DNA from: Candidatus Lambdaproteobacteria bacterium RIFOXYD2_FULL_56_26
GTDB lineage: Bacteria; SAR324; XYD2-FULL-50-16
Assembly (NCBI GenBank): GCA_001783715.1
Contig: MFNF01000014.1
Coordinates: 1 to 45,734, forward strand
DNA: 45,734 nucleotides
Reading direction: 5' to 3'
Numbering within the stretch: the first letter of the stretch is position 1; each line of letters begins with the position of its first letter. Below the pieces are notes generated by a model. It searched no databases, was not told the DNA's origin, and saw only the letters and a program-made list of their open reading frames with translations. A program made the position numbers and the translations under genes. Positions 32,102 to 41,305 of the stretch are shown one piece after another.

Positions 32102-34198
32102 ATGACCGCCAACCTGTACATTTCCGCCACCGAAGCCAAGAGCGGCAAATCGATGATCGCCTTGGGGCTGATGGAGTTATTGGTCAGAAAACTGGAACGA
32201 GTCGCCTTTTTTAAGCCGATCGTCAACCTGCGGCCCGGACAAACGGACAAAGACATCAAACTGATCCAAGAACACTACCACTTGGTGATGCCCTTTGAAA
32301 AGATGTACGCCTACACCGCCGAAGATGCCAGCCGTTTGATCGCCACCGGCAGGCACCAGGAGCTCTTGGAGGGGATTTTGGCCCGGTATGCTGAGTTGGC
32401 CGCCGAGGCGGACTTTGTGCTCTGCCTGGGTTCGGACTTTGAAGGGGTCACCAAGGCCTTTGAGTACGACTTTAACGCCGAGATTGCGCTGAACCTTTCG
32501 GCACCGATGTTGCTGGTCATGAAGGTGCGCAACAAGACCCACCGGGAGGTGATCGATGCCAGCAAGGTGGCGGTAGAGTCCTTTGAGAGCCGGGGCAACG
32601 AGATCCTGGGGCTGTTTTTGAACCAATGTGACAACCAAGAGGAAGGCTCCTGCCTGGAACAGCTGCGGGAACAACTGGGCGACAAGGTGGAGTTTGTGTT
32701 TGCCCTGCCCGATGATCCCTCCCTCCGGCAAGCCAACGTTGCCGAGGTTGCAGAACTGTTGGATGCCCAGGTGCTCTTTGGGTTCGACCAACTGACAAGG
32801 CAGGTGGGCCATTATGAAGTGGCGGGGATGCAGCTGAGAAACTTCCTGCCCCGATTGATGGAAAACAGCCTGATTTTGACCCCAGGAGACCGGTTGGACC
32901 TGATTTTGGGCTGTTTGGCCAGCTTCAAGTCCAGCACCATGCCCCACCCGGCGGGGATCGTCCTGACCGAAGGGATCAAGCCCGACCCGAGCCTGCACCA
33001 CTTGATCGAAGGGATCAACGACCTGATGCCGATCCTTTACACCAACAAGGAAACCTACGAAACCGCCGCCGCCCTCAGCCGTATCCACACCGCCTTGAGC
33101 CCGGACAACCCCCGGAAAATTGCCAAGGCCTTAGGGCTGTTTGAGGCCCATGTGGACCTAGAGCTTTTGAGCCAAAAGGTGGTCAACTACTGCCCCCGGG
33201 TGTTGACCCCCAAGATGTTTGAGTTCAGCCTGATCCAACAGGCCCTCAAAGACAAAAAGCACATAGTTTTACCGGAAGGGGAGGACGAGCGGATCCTCAA
33301 GGCCGCCGAGATCCTCCATTCCCGGCAGGTAGCCCAGTTCACCCTTCTTGGTGATCCCGATGAGATCCGGGCCAAGATCGGCACCTTGGGGCTGCACCTC
33401 GAAGGGGTGCCGATCCTAAAGCCAGAGAATGCCCCCAGGTTTGAGGAATATTGCCTCAAGTTCATGGAGCTACGGGCCCACAAAAACCCGACCCTGGAAC
33501 AGGCCAGGGACATCATGCGGGATGTCAGCTACTTCGGTACCATGATGGTCCAACTCGGTCATGCGGACGGCATGGTTTCGGGGGCCGCCCATTCAACCAT
33601 GCACACCATTCGGCCCGGCTTCGAGCTGATCAAGACCAAGCCCAACTGCTCCCTGGTTTCCAGCGTCTTTTTTATGTGCCTGGCCGACCGGGTGCTGGTC
33701 TATGGGGACTGTGCGGTCAACCCCAACCCCAACGCCACCCAGCTGGCCGAAATCGCCGTTTCCAGCGCCGAAACGGCCCTGGCCTTCGGGATCGAACCTC
33801 GGGTAGCGATGCTCAGTTATTCAACCGGCGAGTCGGGCAAAGGGGAGGATGTGGACTTGGTCCGAGAGGCAGTACGGTTGGCCCAACAAAAGTCCCCGGA
33901 CCTTTTGGTCGAAGGGCCGATGCAGTACGATGCCGCCGTGGACCCGGCGGTGGGCCAAGCCAAAATGCCCGGCTCCAAGGTGGCCGGAAAGGCTACGGTC
34001 TTCATCTTCCCGGACCTGAACACCGGCAACAACACCTACAAAGCGGTCCAGCGAAGCGCCGGGGCGGTGGCCATCGGCCCGATCCTCCAAGGCCTCCGAA
34101 AGCCGGTCAACGACCTGAGCCGAGGCTGTTTGGTGCCCGACGTGATCAACACCATCGTGATCACCTGCATCCAAGCCCAGGCAGTGGCCAAGGGTTGA
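32102..34198 (+). CDS. pta: Phosphate acetyltransferase, long three-domain form
   Basis: The 698-residue protein has an N-terminal BioD-like P-loop domain (SATEAKSGKSMIALGLMELL), a DRTGG-type middle domain from about 220, and the catalytic PTA_PTB domain in the C-terminal ~330 residues (VLPEGEDERILKAAEIL, DGMVSGAAHSTMHTIRP, NPNPNATQLAEIAVSSA, FPDLNTGNNTYKAVQR). This is the enterobacterial-type long Pta, interconverting acetyl-CoA and acetyl phosphate; the N-terminal part is regulatory. It forms an operon with ackA 61 nt downstream. With beta-oxidation genes nearby it can drain acetyl-CoA to acetate with ATP gain. Confidence 0.96.
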   Translation: MTANLYISATEAKSGKSMIALGLMELLVRKLERVAFFKPIVNLRPGQTDKDIKLIQEHYHLVMPFEKMYAYTAEDASRLIATGRHQELLEGILARYAELAAEADFVLCLGSDFEGVTKAFEYDFNAEIALNLSAPMLLVMKVRNKTHREVIDASKVAVESFESRGNEILGLFLNQCDNQEEGSCLEQLREQLGDKVEFVFALPDDPSLRQANVAEVAELLDAQVLFGFDQLTRQVGHYEVAGMQLRNFLPRLMENSLILTPGDRLDLILGCLASFKSSTMPHPAGIVLTEGIKPDPSLHHLIEGINDLMPILYTNKETYETAAALSRIHTALSPDNPRKIAKALGLFEAHVDLELLSQKVVNYCPRVLTPKMFEFSLIQQALKDKKHIVLPEGEDERILKAAEILHSRQVAQFTLLGDPDEIRAKIGTLGLHLEGVPILKPENAPRFEEYCLKFMELRAHKNPTLEQARDIMRDVSYFGTMMVQLGHADGMVSGAAHSTMHTIRPGFELIKTKPNCSLVSSVFFMCLADRVLVYGDCAVNPNPNATQLAEIAVSSAETALAFGIEPRVAMLSYSTGESGKGEDVDLVREAVRLAQQKSPDLLVEGPMQYDAAVDPAVGQAKMPGSKVAGKATVFIFPDLNTGNNTYKAVQRSAGAVAIGPILQGLRKPVNDLSRGCLVPDVINTIVITCIQAQAVAKG

Positions 34199-34259
34199 AA
34201 TTCGGACATAGACCGGGACAAAACCCAGACTGATTTTAATTAACCTTTATGGCTTGTTC

Positions 34260-35435
34260 ATGAAAACCTTGGTCCTCAATTGCGGCTCTTCTTCGATCAA
34301 ATACCGGTTGTATGACGGCGAAACCCTGCTGGCCGATGGGTTGGCGGAGCGGATCGGCGAATCTTCCGGTCGGCTGACCTACCACGGCAAGGGGGAGGCG
34401 GTGGAGCAGACCGGTCCGATCCAAGACCACCAAAGCGGCATGGAGCGGGTCCTGCAGCTCCTCACCCACCCCAAAACCGGGGTCCTGGCGAACAAGGAGG
34501 ATTTGACCCAGATCGGCCACCGGGTGGTCCACGGCGGCGAGGCGTTCCAACAACCGGCCTTGATCACCCAAGCAGTCCTCCAGGCCATCAAGGACTGTAT
34601 TCCCCTGGCACCGCTGCACAACCCGGCGAACATCACCGGGATCGAAGTGGCCACCCAGGTTTTCCCTGGGGCCAAACAAATCGCCGTCTTTGACACCGCC
34701 TTCCACCAGACCCTACCCGAAAAGGCGTACCGATACGCCCTGCCCGAAGCCCATTACCAGGAATTGCGGGTCAGGAGGTACGGTTTCCACGGCACCAGTC
34801 ACAAATTTGTCGCCCTGGAGGCCGCCAAGGTCTTGGGGAAGCCCATCGAAGACCTGAAACTGATCACCCTGCACCTGGGCAACGGCTCCAGCATGGCCGC
34901 CATTGCCGGGGGAAGGTCCATCGACACCACCATGGGCCTGACTCCCCTGGAAGGCTTGGTCATGGGTACCAGGTGCGGCGACCTGGACCCGGCGATCCCC
35001 GGATTCCTGGCCGAGCACTTAAATCTAAGCCTCCAACAGGTGGACCAACTGTTGAACAAAAACTCGGGGTTCAAGGGGTTGACCGGGCACAACGACCTGA
35101 GGACCATTGTAGCCAAGTTTGAAGCCGGGGGAGAAAAGGAAAAGCTGGCCTTGGAACTGGCGGCCTACCGGATCAAAAAATACATCGGTGCTTACACGGC
35201 AGCCCTGGGCGGATTAGATGCACTCATCTTCACCGCCGGGATCGGCGAACATTCGAGCCTCTTCCGCTCCTTGTGCGTTGAGGGCCTGGAGTTCCTGGGC
35301 CTGGGCCTAGACCTCACCAAAAACCAAGCCCCCCTCCACCCCGACCTGAGCCTGACCGGCTCCAAAGCCAAAATCCTGGTCATCCCCACCAACGAGGAAC
35401 TGATGATCGTCAGAGAGTGCCGGAGTTTGGCCTAA
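34260..35435 (+). CDS. ackA: Acetate kinase
   Basis: The ATG at 34260 is preferred because MKTLVLNCGSSSIKYRLYDG is the standard AckA start; the in-frame TTG two codons earlier is less likely. The 391-residue protein has the family motifs NCGSSSIKY, HRVVHGG, FDTAFHQTLP, RRYGFHGTSHKFVA, LHLGNGSSMAAI and FTAGIGEHSSLFR. It makes acetate and ATP from acetyl phosphate and completes the pathway with pta. The Shine-Dalgarno is weak. It ends 13 bp before a convergent gene with no obvious hairpin between them. Confidence 0.96.
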   Translation: MKTLVLNCGSSSIKYRLYDGETLLADGLAERIGESSGRLTYHGKGEAVEQTGPIQDHQSGMERVLQLLTHPKTGVLANKEDLTQIGHRVVHGGEAFQQPALITQAVLQAIKDCIPLAPLHNPANITGIEVATQVFPGAKQIAVFDTAFHQTLPEKAYRYALPEAHYQELRVRRYGFHGTSHKFVALEAAKVLGKPIEDLKLITLHLGNGSSMAAIAGGRSIDTTMGLTPLEGLVMGTRCGDLDPAIPGFLAEHLNLSLQQVDQLLNKNSGFKGLTGHNDLRTIVAKFEAGGEKEKLALELAAYRIKKYIGAYTAALGGLDALIFTAGIGEHSSLFRSLCVEGLEFLGLGLDLTKNQAPLHPDLSLTGSKAKILVIPTNEELMIVRECRSLA

Positions 35436-35448
35436 ACCTAGTCGCCAC

Positions 35449-36057
35449 TCAAACCTCCCCCAGGCTTTCCATCCAGGCGAGAGTGGAGGCGGCTCTGGGG
35501 TCGGGGGAGTGGCGAAGGGAGTCCAGGACCGCCAAGCGGCGCTCTCCCTTGAGGTTTTGGCCGAACTTAAATTTACCGGTGATCGAAACCGGGGTGATCT
35601 CCACCACTGCCGTTGCCTTGAGGGCCTTTTGGTGGTTGGGGTCCAAGGGGGACAAGGGTTGGTAGCCCCCTTCGGGTTGCATCTTGGCCATCAATGCGTT
35701 GAGCGCCCTGGTCTTGGTTTCGAGGTTTTCCAGTTCCACCGCCGTGCCTGCCACATGGACGGACCGAAAAAACTGGGTTGCTCCGCAGGCCTCTTGGGGG
35801 TGGGTGGCGTAAGAGGGGATGAAGGAAAACTCTTGGGCCACACTCAAATAAACTGGGGCGAACCGCCGCAGATTTTCCATCTTACGCCCCCGTAGGCTGG
35901 AGTGAAAATAAAACTTCCCTTGGGCAAACACAAAGTTCACCGCCGTGACATAAGGCCCGCCTTGTTCGTCCAAGGTGCCCAGGTGCAGGCAGTCCACCTC
36001 CGCCAAAAAGGTTTCGAGCAAGGCCGGGGACTGGATTAAGAATTCCGCTCTTCTCAT
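35449..36057 (-). CDS. Pyridoxamine-phosphate-oxidase-like FMN split-barrel protein
   Basis: The protein has about 202 residues from the ATG at 36057 (MRRAEFLIQSP); upstream in-frame sequence is poor coding. The N-terminal half has the split-barrel pattern CLHLGTLDEQGGPYVTAVNFVFAQGKFYFHSSLRGRKMENL, then ACGATQFFRSVHVAGTAVELE, as in NimA-like and PPOX-like flavoproteins. Such proteins bind FMN or haem and reduce small molecules; the substrate is unknown. It lies 80 bp downstream of hypD on the same strand and may share its transcript. Confidence 0.78.
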   Translation of the reverse strand: MRRAEFLIQSPALLETFLAEVDCLHLGTLDEQGGPYVTAVNFVFAQGKFYFHSSLRGRKMENLRRFAPVYLSVAQEFSFIPSYATHPQEACGATQFFRSVHVAGTAVELENLETKTRALNALMAKMQPEGGYQPLSPLDPNHQKALKATAVVEITPVSITGKFKFGQNLKGERRLAVLDSLRHSPDPRAASTLAWMESLGEV

Positions 36058-36137
36058 GGTCAAGTTTACAAGGAAAAACCGGCACCGCCGGGTTGAGTGG
36101 GACACCGGGGGACCGGTGCCCCCGGAAGAAATCTGCC

Positions 36138-37247
36138 TTAAATCGTAGAGGTCAGGTCGGGCGAGAAGCGATACCAGGAGTAACAAGTCCCTTCCACCGA
36201 GACCATACAAGGGCCTAGGGGTTGGCTGGGGTTGCAGTTGGTCCGAAAGTGTCCGCAGTCGGAAGGCCGCTTTTCGCCCAACATGATCCGGTGACACAAA
36301 CAGCCGGGAGGGTGGGCACTGGGGGCGTAGGCCGGTCGTTGGTCGAACCGGGCCATTGCGTCCAGGTGCCGGTAGTCGGCGTTGAGGGCAAAGGCGCTGC
36401 CTGGAATCTTGTCGATCCCCCGCCAGATCCCCGGTACCAGTTCAAAAACCTTGTTGATCAGCCTCCAAGCCGCCGGATTGCCTTCATCCCTGGCCACCCG
36501 TTTGAACCGGTTTTCCAACTTTGCTTGGCCCTGGTCGATTTGCTCCATCAACCCCAAAATCCCGAACAGCACGTCCGCAGGCTCAAACCCGGCAACCACA
36601 CAAGGCAGGTGAAACTCGGTTTCCATGAACCGGTAAGGCTCCAGTCCGGTGATTATCGCCGCATGTCCGGGCAACAAAAAGCCCTGGATGCTCTGGTCGT
36701 GGATTTCCATCAACAGCCGCAGGACCGGCGGCATGTAGCGGTTGGCCATCAAAAAGCTGAGGTTCAAGGGCAACTTTGCCCCCACCAGTCCGGCCACCCC
36801 CGCAGCGGTGGTTTCAAAGCCGACCGAAAAAAACACAAACTGCCGTTCTGGCCGCTCCTGGGCCTTGCCGATTGCGTCCAAGGGGCTGTAGATCACCTCC
36901 ACCTCCGCCCCGTCCTTGCGGGCCTGGGCCAAGGATTCTCGGGTTCCGGGCACCCGGATCATGTCCCCAAAGGTCAAAACGGTTACCCCCGGCAGACGGG
37001 CCAAGGTGACCGCTTGGTCGATGTCTTCGACCGGACAGACACAAACCGGGCAACCCGGACCGGGGACGATTTCGATCGAAGGGGGCAGGAGCTGGCGCAA
37101 CGCCGCTTGGTTGATCGCCTGTTCGTGGGTGCCGCAGAGGTGCATCAACCTCGTCTGGGGCCTTTTGGCGGCCAGCCGGGCGATTTCTTTGGCCAGTACC
37201 AGGGCGGTACTCTCGGATTCAAAGGATTTGAGGTATTCCAGTCCCAC
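36138..37247 (-). CDS. hypD: Hydrogenase maturation factor HypD, without neighbours
   Basis: The GTG at 37247 is chosen because GAGG lies 4 nt upstream and HypD proteins normally start close to LEYLKSFESE; a TTG at 37304 would add 19 poorly conserved residues. The 369-residue product has CGTHE (38-42), GPGCPVC (63-69) and the C-terminal cysteine cluster (GCLCHRIMLG ... DCGHFRTNCNPS ... CMVSVEGTCYSWYRF) for its 4Fe-4S centre. With HypC it assembles the Fe(CN)2CO group of NiFe hydrogenases. No other hyp or hydrogenase gene is in the window, so it is an orphan here. Confidence 0.93.
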   Translation of the reverse strand: MGLEYLKSFESESTALVLAKEIARLAAKRPQTRLMHLCGTHEQAINQAALRQLLPPSIEIVPGPGCPVCVCPVEDIDQAVTLARLPGVTVLTFGDMIRVPGTRESLAQARKDGAEVEVIYSPLDAIGKAQERPERQFVFFSVGFETTAAGVAGLVGAKLPLNLSFLMANRYMPPVLRLLMEIHDQSIQGFLLPGHAAIITGLEPYRFMETEFHLPCVVAGFEPADVLFGILGLMEQIDQGQAKLENRFKRVARDEGNPAAWRLINKVFELVPGIWRGIDKIPGSAFALNADYRHLDAMARFDQRPAYAPSAHPPGCLCHRIMLGEKRPSDCGHFRTNCNPSQPLGPCMVSVEGTCYSWYRFSPDLTSTI

Positions 37248-37632
37248 TAGGCCTCGAAGGGGGAGGTTGGTTCGGTCCGGCGGCCACCGGGGTCCCTGGG
37301 GCAACAGCGCAAATCCCTAGGACCGATGGGAACCCAAAGCTTAGGGGAGAGCGGCCAGAAAGGCAAATTCCTCAAGCTCCCGGCCTGGGTCTCCCGTTTT
37401 TTGAGGTGGCCGAAAAAATTTGGACCACCGGTTAAGCTCTGTCTTACCCTAGCCCAAGGTGCACAAAAGAGAAATCAAGAAAGCCCTGTGGAAGTTCGGA
37501 TTGATTTCTTGGAAAGGGATTTTCCCGCCCTAGAGGAGAGGAGGGCTGGGCCGCCAAGCATCATTGCTGGGCCGCACCCATTGGGCAGAGAAACCGCCCA
37601 GCCGAACTCAGGCCCAAACAAAAACCCCGGGT
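37248..37632. other. Non-coding gap between hypD and HD-GYP gene
   Basis: There is no supported gene. The hypD leader occupies the left end. A plus-strand open frame at 37326-37685 has no Shine-Dalgarno, an unlikely composition and overlaps the HD-GYP end. No strong hairpin with a T run was seen. Confidence 0.5.
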
Positions 37633-39066
37633 TTAGCCGGACAACAAAGAGAGATTGCCGAACAAATCCAAAGCATTGTTCTTAAAATAGTCCCGGTGGT
37701 TGACCGGCTTTTCGATTTTTAATTCCCCCAAGTCCGGTCGGGCCAAGTCCAGCAACTCGTTGTTTTGGATCAACCCACCTTGGGCATCCACCACCGGCAC
37801 CACCTTGGGCCGGGCACTGTTGGCCCCCTTGCCCACCACAAAGGCCACCTCGCCGTTGGAAAGCTCCACCGTCGAGCCTACAGGGTAAACCCCCAGGGCC
37901 TTGATAAAAAACAGCACCACCTGCGGGTCCAGCTGGGTTTTGGCCAGCTTGAGCAGGGTCTGCAACGCTTGGTTGGCCGACTCCGGCTCCTTGTAGGGCC
38001 GAGGGGTGGTCAGGGCTTGGTAGATGTCCGAGGTCCCGGTCAACCGGGCCAAAGTGGAGACTTTGTCGAAGGGGTAATTCGGGTAGCCGCCGGAGCGGGT
38101 GACGTGGTGGTGCCGGGTCATGTCCACCTGGAGAGAGGCGAACCCCAGTTCCGAAAGGATTTCGGACCCCAGCACCGGGTGGGTCTCCATTTGTTGTTTG
38201 TCCCTTTTCTCGAATTTGGTTTCCTTTTCCAGCAGGTCCCTGGGCAACTTCGATTTGCCCACATCGTGCAGCAAAGCGCCCACGGCAATGGCAGCCAGCC
38301 TTCCGCCCACTTCATTGCGCATCACGTGGCAGGTGGAAATCACATAATGAGCCACGTCCACCGAATGGCGGTAGGTGAATTGGTCCTCATGGGACAAAAG
38401 GCTGATTACGTTGCCCGAGTCGGGGTTCGCCTCGACCAGCTTGGCCAACTCCGCCCCCAAATCCACCGCCCCTTGCAGGTTCTTTTTGCTCATTTTTTTT
38501 GAGAAAAAGTTGCCCGAGTAGAGCTCCTCCAGGGTGCGGCTGCCCTCCTCCAAGGTCTCCCTGGCCCAGCCCAGGTGGTCCTGGATTGCCCGCAGACGAC
38601 CGGCGGCGGTCTGGTCCTTGGCCGTTTGGGCCGCCGGGCCTCGTTTGGTGGGGGCGGTCTTGGGCGGATCCGGCGGGGGCTCAAAGTCGTAGGCAAACGA
38701 ATCCAATACCGGGTACTTGGGGTCTTGGGTCTTGGCCATGAATCGAACTACCAGCACCTTGGAGAAACCGGCACTGCCGAGGATTTTTATGTGCTGGCTG
38801 CTTTTGATTTCCACCGGGCTTTCCAGACGACCAAAGCCAACCAACCGGTCCCCAATCTGGAGTTCATCGGCATCCACCGACTGTACCCGTTCGGCCCTCA
38901 GGACCGTCAGGTCATAAAATTCAAACTTTCTTAAAAAGGCCAGGACGGCAGGGGAGACAACTTGGAGCTTGGCGGGAACGTCAAGGAAGCGGAGCAAAAA
39001 CATCCCGGTCGTCAGAGCGGCGACCGGTAAGGGGACCTCTTCGAGCAGCTGCCTTGTCTCCGCCAT
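37633..39066 (-). CDS. HD-GYP-type phosphodiesterase with N-terminal unknown domain
   Basis: The 477-residue cytoplasmic protein carries the HD-GYP domain in its C-terminal half: HSVDVAHYV, LLHDVGKSKLP, a METHPVLGSEIL helix, then HHHVTRSGGYPNYP and SDIYQALTTPRPYKEP. Metal ligands (H, HD, H, HH, D) appear intact. The usual HHExxDGxGYP is altered to HHHVTRSGGYP, losing the Glu and Asp. Such domains hydrolyse c-di-GMP or cGAMP. The first ~180 residues resemble the N-terminal region of DUF3391-like HD-GYP proteins only loosely. A ~60-residue tail follows. A two-level hairpin lies in its leader. Confidence 0.85.
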   Translation of the reverse strand: MAETRQLLEEVPLPVAALTTGMFLLRFLDVPAKLQVVSPAVLAFLRKFEFYDLTVLRAERVQSVDADELQIGDRLVGFGRLESPVEIKSSQHIKILGSAGFSKVLVVRFMAKTQDPKYPVLDSFAYDFEPPPDPPKTAPTKRGPAAQTAKDQTAAGRLRAIQDHLGWARETLEEGSRTLEELYSGNFFSKKMSKKNLQGAVDLGAELAKLVEANPDSGNVISLLSHEDQFTYRHSVDVAHYVISTCHVMRNEVGGRLAAIAVGALLHDVGKSKLPRDLLEKETKFEKRDKQQMETHPVLGSEILSELGFASLQVDMTRHHHVTRSGGYPNYPFDKVSTLARLTGTSDIYQALTTPRPYKEPESANQALQTLLKLAKTQLDPQVVLFFIKALGVYPVGSTVELSNGEVAFVVGKGANSARPKVVPVVDAQGGLIQNNELLDLARPDLGELKIEKPVNHRDYFKNNALDLFGNLSLLSG

Positions 39067-39089
39067 TTGGACCCTTCAAAAACGTCAGG

Positions 39090-39133
39090 TTACCGCTTTG
39101 TTTGGGGAACATTCTCCCCAGTCGTTGCGGTAA
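39090..39133 (-). promoter_or_regulatory. Two-level hairpin in the HD-GYP leader
   Basis: TTACCGC and GCGGTAA form an outer 7-bp stem and GGGGA/TCCCC an inner stem. The structure ends 24 nt before the HD-GYP ATG and is followed on that strand by CCTGACGTTTTTG, so it could be an attenuator. I could not match it to a c-di-GMP riboswitch. Confidence 0.4.
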
Positions 39134-39160
39134 TAGCAAGCTATTCTTGGTTTTGCGTAT

Positions 39161-39197
39161 TTGTACTGACCTAAAAAAACAAAGACCCGGCTCCCGG
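39161..39197 (-). terminator. Weak terminator after the AI-2E permease gene
   Basis: On the minus strand CCGG-GAG-CCGG is followed by GTCTTTG and a run of seven T. The stem is only 4 bp, so the call is tentative. Confidence 0.35.
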
Positions 39198-39240
39198 CAA
39201 ACACCGAATTTTCAGTCCAAATGCTTGCCTCGACGGGAGG

Positions 39241-40545
39241 TCAAATGATCCGGTAAGCTTTGAGCTGCCGCAGGCTGGTGGAGACAAAGACCTTGACCAC
39301 CACGATTGCGGGGACCGCAAAAAGCATCCCGGCCAAACCCAGCAAAATCGAACCGCCCATCACCCCGATGATCACCACGATCGGGTGCAGGCTGACCGCC
39401 GTACCCAGCACAATGGGCTGGAACAGGATGTTGTCCAAAAGGTGTACCACTCCGACGCTGGCCACCACCCAAACCGGGATGCTCCCTACCTCCACAAAGG
39501 GCAAAACCGGGGAAAAATCCTCCACCACCAAGGCGTAGGCCAGCCCCACCACCAGACCAATGGCGGTCCCCAAAAAGGGAATGGCGTTGGTCACCCCGGC
39601 GATCAGGCCGATCAACAAGGCCCATTGCAGGTCCACTCCGATCAAAAACATGCAAAGCCCAAAGGAGATCCCGACCAAGCTGCATTCAAGCATGGTCCCC
39701 CGCAGGTAATTGCCGATCGATTGGTCCACGTCGTTGAGCACCGTCAAGGCCATTTCAAAATAACGGTTGGGCACCAGATAAACCAGATTCCGTTTGATCT
39801 CCCCTTCATCAACGATCAAAAACAAAAAGACAAACGGCGAAGCCAGCCAAAGAGAGACCACTCCGCTGATCTTGGAAAGCAGGGATTTTTCCCCGTGGGC
39901 CGCCGCCTCGCTGCCGGGTTGAGGGTCCGGTTGGTTGGGGTCGATGCTGTCGGTGGGGCTTTCCACATAGTCGTTGCCCAGTCTTGCCCGGTGGGCCTTC
40001 TGGTTTTCCTGGAAATAAATGAAGTACTTTTGGGTCACCATCGCCGGGCCGTACAGGATCATGTACTGCCGAATGAAGGTCTTGCGTTCGTCCAGGTCCA
40101 ACATGGCCAAGCTTTTGGCCTTGTCCACCAAGGGCCGGAGTTCCCCACCAAAGGTGCTGTTCAAAAAGTTGCCTTTGCCGTCTCCATCAAGGCCCATCAG
40201 CCGTTTGTACTGGTCGTTGATCTTGTATTGGATCCGGATCCGCAACTCCAGCTTGCCCAGTTCGCTGGGGATCACCGATTGGATCTGTTGGGTCAAAAGC
40301 ACCACGATCAGGAAAAAACCGCCAAACAACACCACCACCGCCAAATGCCCGGAGATGCCGATCCGGTGCATCCGGGTCAAGATCGGCCTGCAGAGATAGG
40401 CCCCCAAAGCCCCCACCACGCTGGGCAGGATCAGGTTGCGCAAGGCCCAAAACAAGGAGAGGGTGACCAACAGGCCCACCAGCCCCGAAACGGTGTAAAC
40501 CCAGACTCTCCGCTTGGCCCTGCTGCTGGTGCCGACGTTTTTCAT
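39241..40545 (-). CDS. AI-2E family transporter (PerM-like permease)
   Basis: The 434-residue membrane protein has hydrophobic pairs at both ends and a ~100-residue charged loop in the middle (about 120-225), which is longer than usual. The conserved C-terminal block LIGLIAGVTNAIPFLGTAIG ... HPIVVIIGVMGGSILLGLAGMLFAVPAIVVVKV is diagnostic. Members export autoinducer-2 or act as Na+/H+ antiporters, so function cannot be settled. It begins 4 nt after the cyclic-nucleotide-binding gene, so the two are probably co-transcribed. Confidence 0.9.
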   Translation of the reverse strand: MKNVGTSSRAKRRVWVYTVSGLVGLLVTLSLFWALRNLILPSVVGALGAYLCRPILTRMHRIGISGHLAVVVLFGGFFLIVVLLTQQIQSVIPSELGKLELRIRIQYKINDQYKRLMGLDGDGKGNFLNSTFGGELRPLVDKAKSLAMLDLDERKTFIRQYMILYGPAMVTQKYFIYFQENQKAHRARLGNDYVESPTDSIDPNQPDPQPGSEAAAHGEKSLLSKISGVVSLWLASPFVFLFLIVDEGEIKRNLVYLVPNRYFEMALTVLNDVDQSIGNYLRGTMLECSLVGISFGLCMFLIGVDLQWALLIGLIAGVTNAIPFLGTAIGLVVGLAYALVVEDFSPVLPFVEVGSIPVWVVASVGVVHLLDNILFQPIVLGTAVSLHPIVVIIGVMGGSILLGLAGMLFAVPAIVVVKVFVSTSLRQLKAYRII

Positions 40546-40549
40546 ACCC

Positions 40550-41083
40550 TTAGCCCTTGGCGTTGTAGAGTTGCTCGTTGGTGACCTTCAAACGTTTCCC
40601 GATGATCAAGGCCAGTTCCTTGAGGATCAAACTGCCGATCTTGGGTTCGGTGTCGATCAACTTGTTGAGGTCCGCCCGGAAGAAGGCCATGGCCTTGGTG
40701 TTGGTGGCCGCAATGGCACCAGCGGACCGGGGGGTGTCGTCAAGCAGGGCCAATTCGCCCAAAAAGGAACCGGGCCCCAGACTGGCCAGGATCATGCCCA
40801 CCTCCTCGTCTTCCTCGTCTTTGGTCATCACAATGTCCACCTGGCCGGAACGGATGATGAACATCGCCGCCCCCGGCTCCCCTTTACGAAACAAAAACTC
40901 CCCTTTGGAATAGTGCCGTTCGTAGATGATTTTGGCGACCCGCCGGAGCTCATTTTTGTTCAGCTGGGAAAACAGCGGGACCTTGGAGAGGATCTCCAGG
41001 ATGTCCTTTTTGTCCGGGTCGTCGCCTTGGTGGAAAAGGTTGTCCCAAAAAGCGTTCAGTTTTTGGTGCGGTTTTGTGGTCAT
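40550..41083 (-). CDS. Cyclic-nucleotide-binding domain protein
   Basis: The 177-residue protein is a single cNMP-binding beta-roll. KVPLFSQLNKNELRRVAKIIYERHYSKGEFLFRKGE leads into the phosphate-binding cassette GSFLGELALLDDTPRSAGAIA, with the Glu and Arg that contact the cyclic nucleotide. No DNA-binding helix-turn-helix follows, only ~35 helical residues, so it is a regulator or adaptor rather than a Crp-type factor. It lies directly upstream of the permease gene and may control it. Confidence 0.88.
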   Translation of the reverse strand: MTTKPHQKLNAFWDNLFHQGDDPDKKDILEILSKVPLFSQLNKNELRRVAKIIYERHYSKGEFLFRKGEPGAAMFIIRSGQVDIVMTKDEEDEEVGMILASLGPGSFLGELALLDDTPRSAGAIAATNTKAMAFFRADLNKLIDTEPKIGSLILKELALIIGKRLKVTNEQLYNAKG

Positions 41084-41267
41084 AGATTTTCCAGGTTTCG
41101 GGCCGGATTTTGGGTCTAGGAAGGAGGAAAAATCCTTCTTTTGGGGTTATGGTAAAAGAAAGGACCAGAGGAAGGCAACCTGGAATTTTTGGGCAAACTC
41201 GGACAAAAGTGGGATCACAGGGAACAACAAAAAGGCAGGGAAACGAAGGGGGAGGGGGAATCCAAGA

Positions 41268-41294
41268 ACCTGGCTGGGGGTTGCCCAGCCAGGT
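41268..41294 (-). terminator. Strong hairpin after the RRM protein gene
   Basis: ACCTGGCTGGG and CCCAGCCAGGT form a perfect 11-bp stem over a 5-nt loop, 11 nt past the stop. Only a short T-rich tract follows on the minus strand. Confidence 0.65.
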
Positions 41295-41305
41295 GCGGCT
41301 GAAGC

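Noticed and set aside
39067-39240. c-di-GMP riboswitch upstream of the HD-GYP gene
   Set aside because: Only a short CGCAAAACC-like stretch is present; the other conserved segments and the paired helices are missing.
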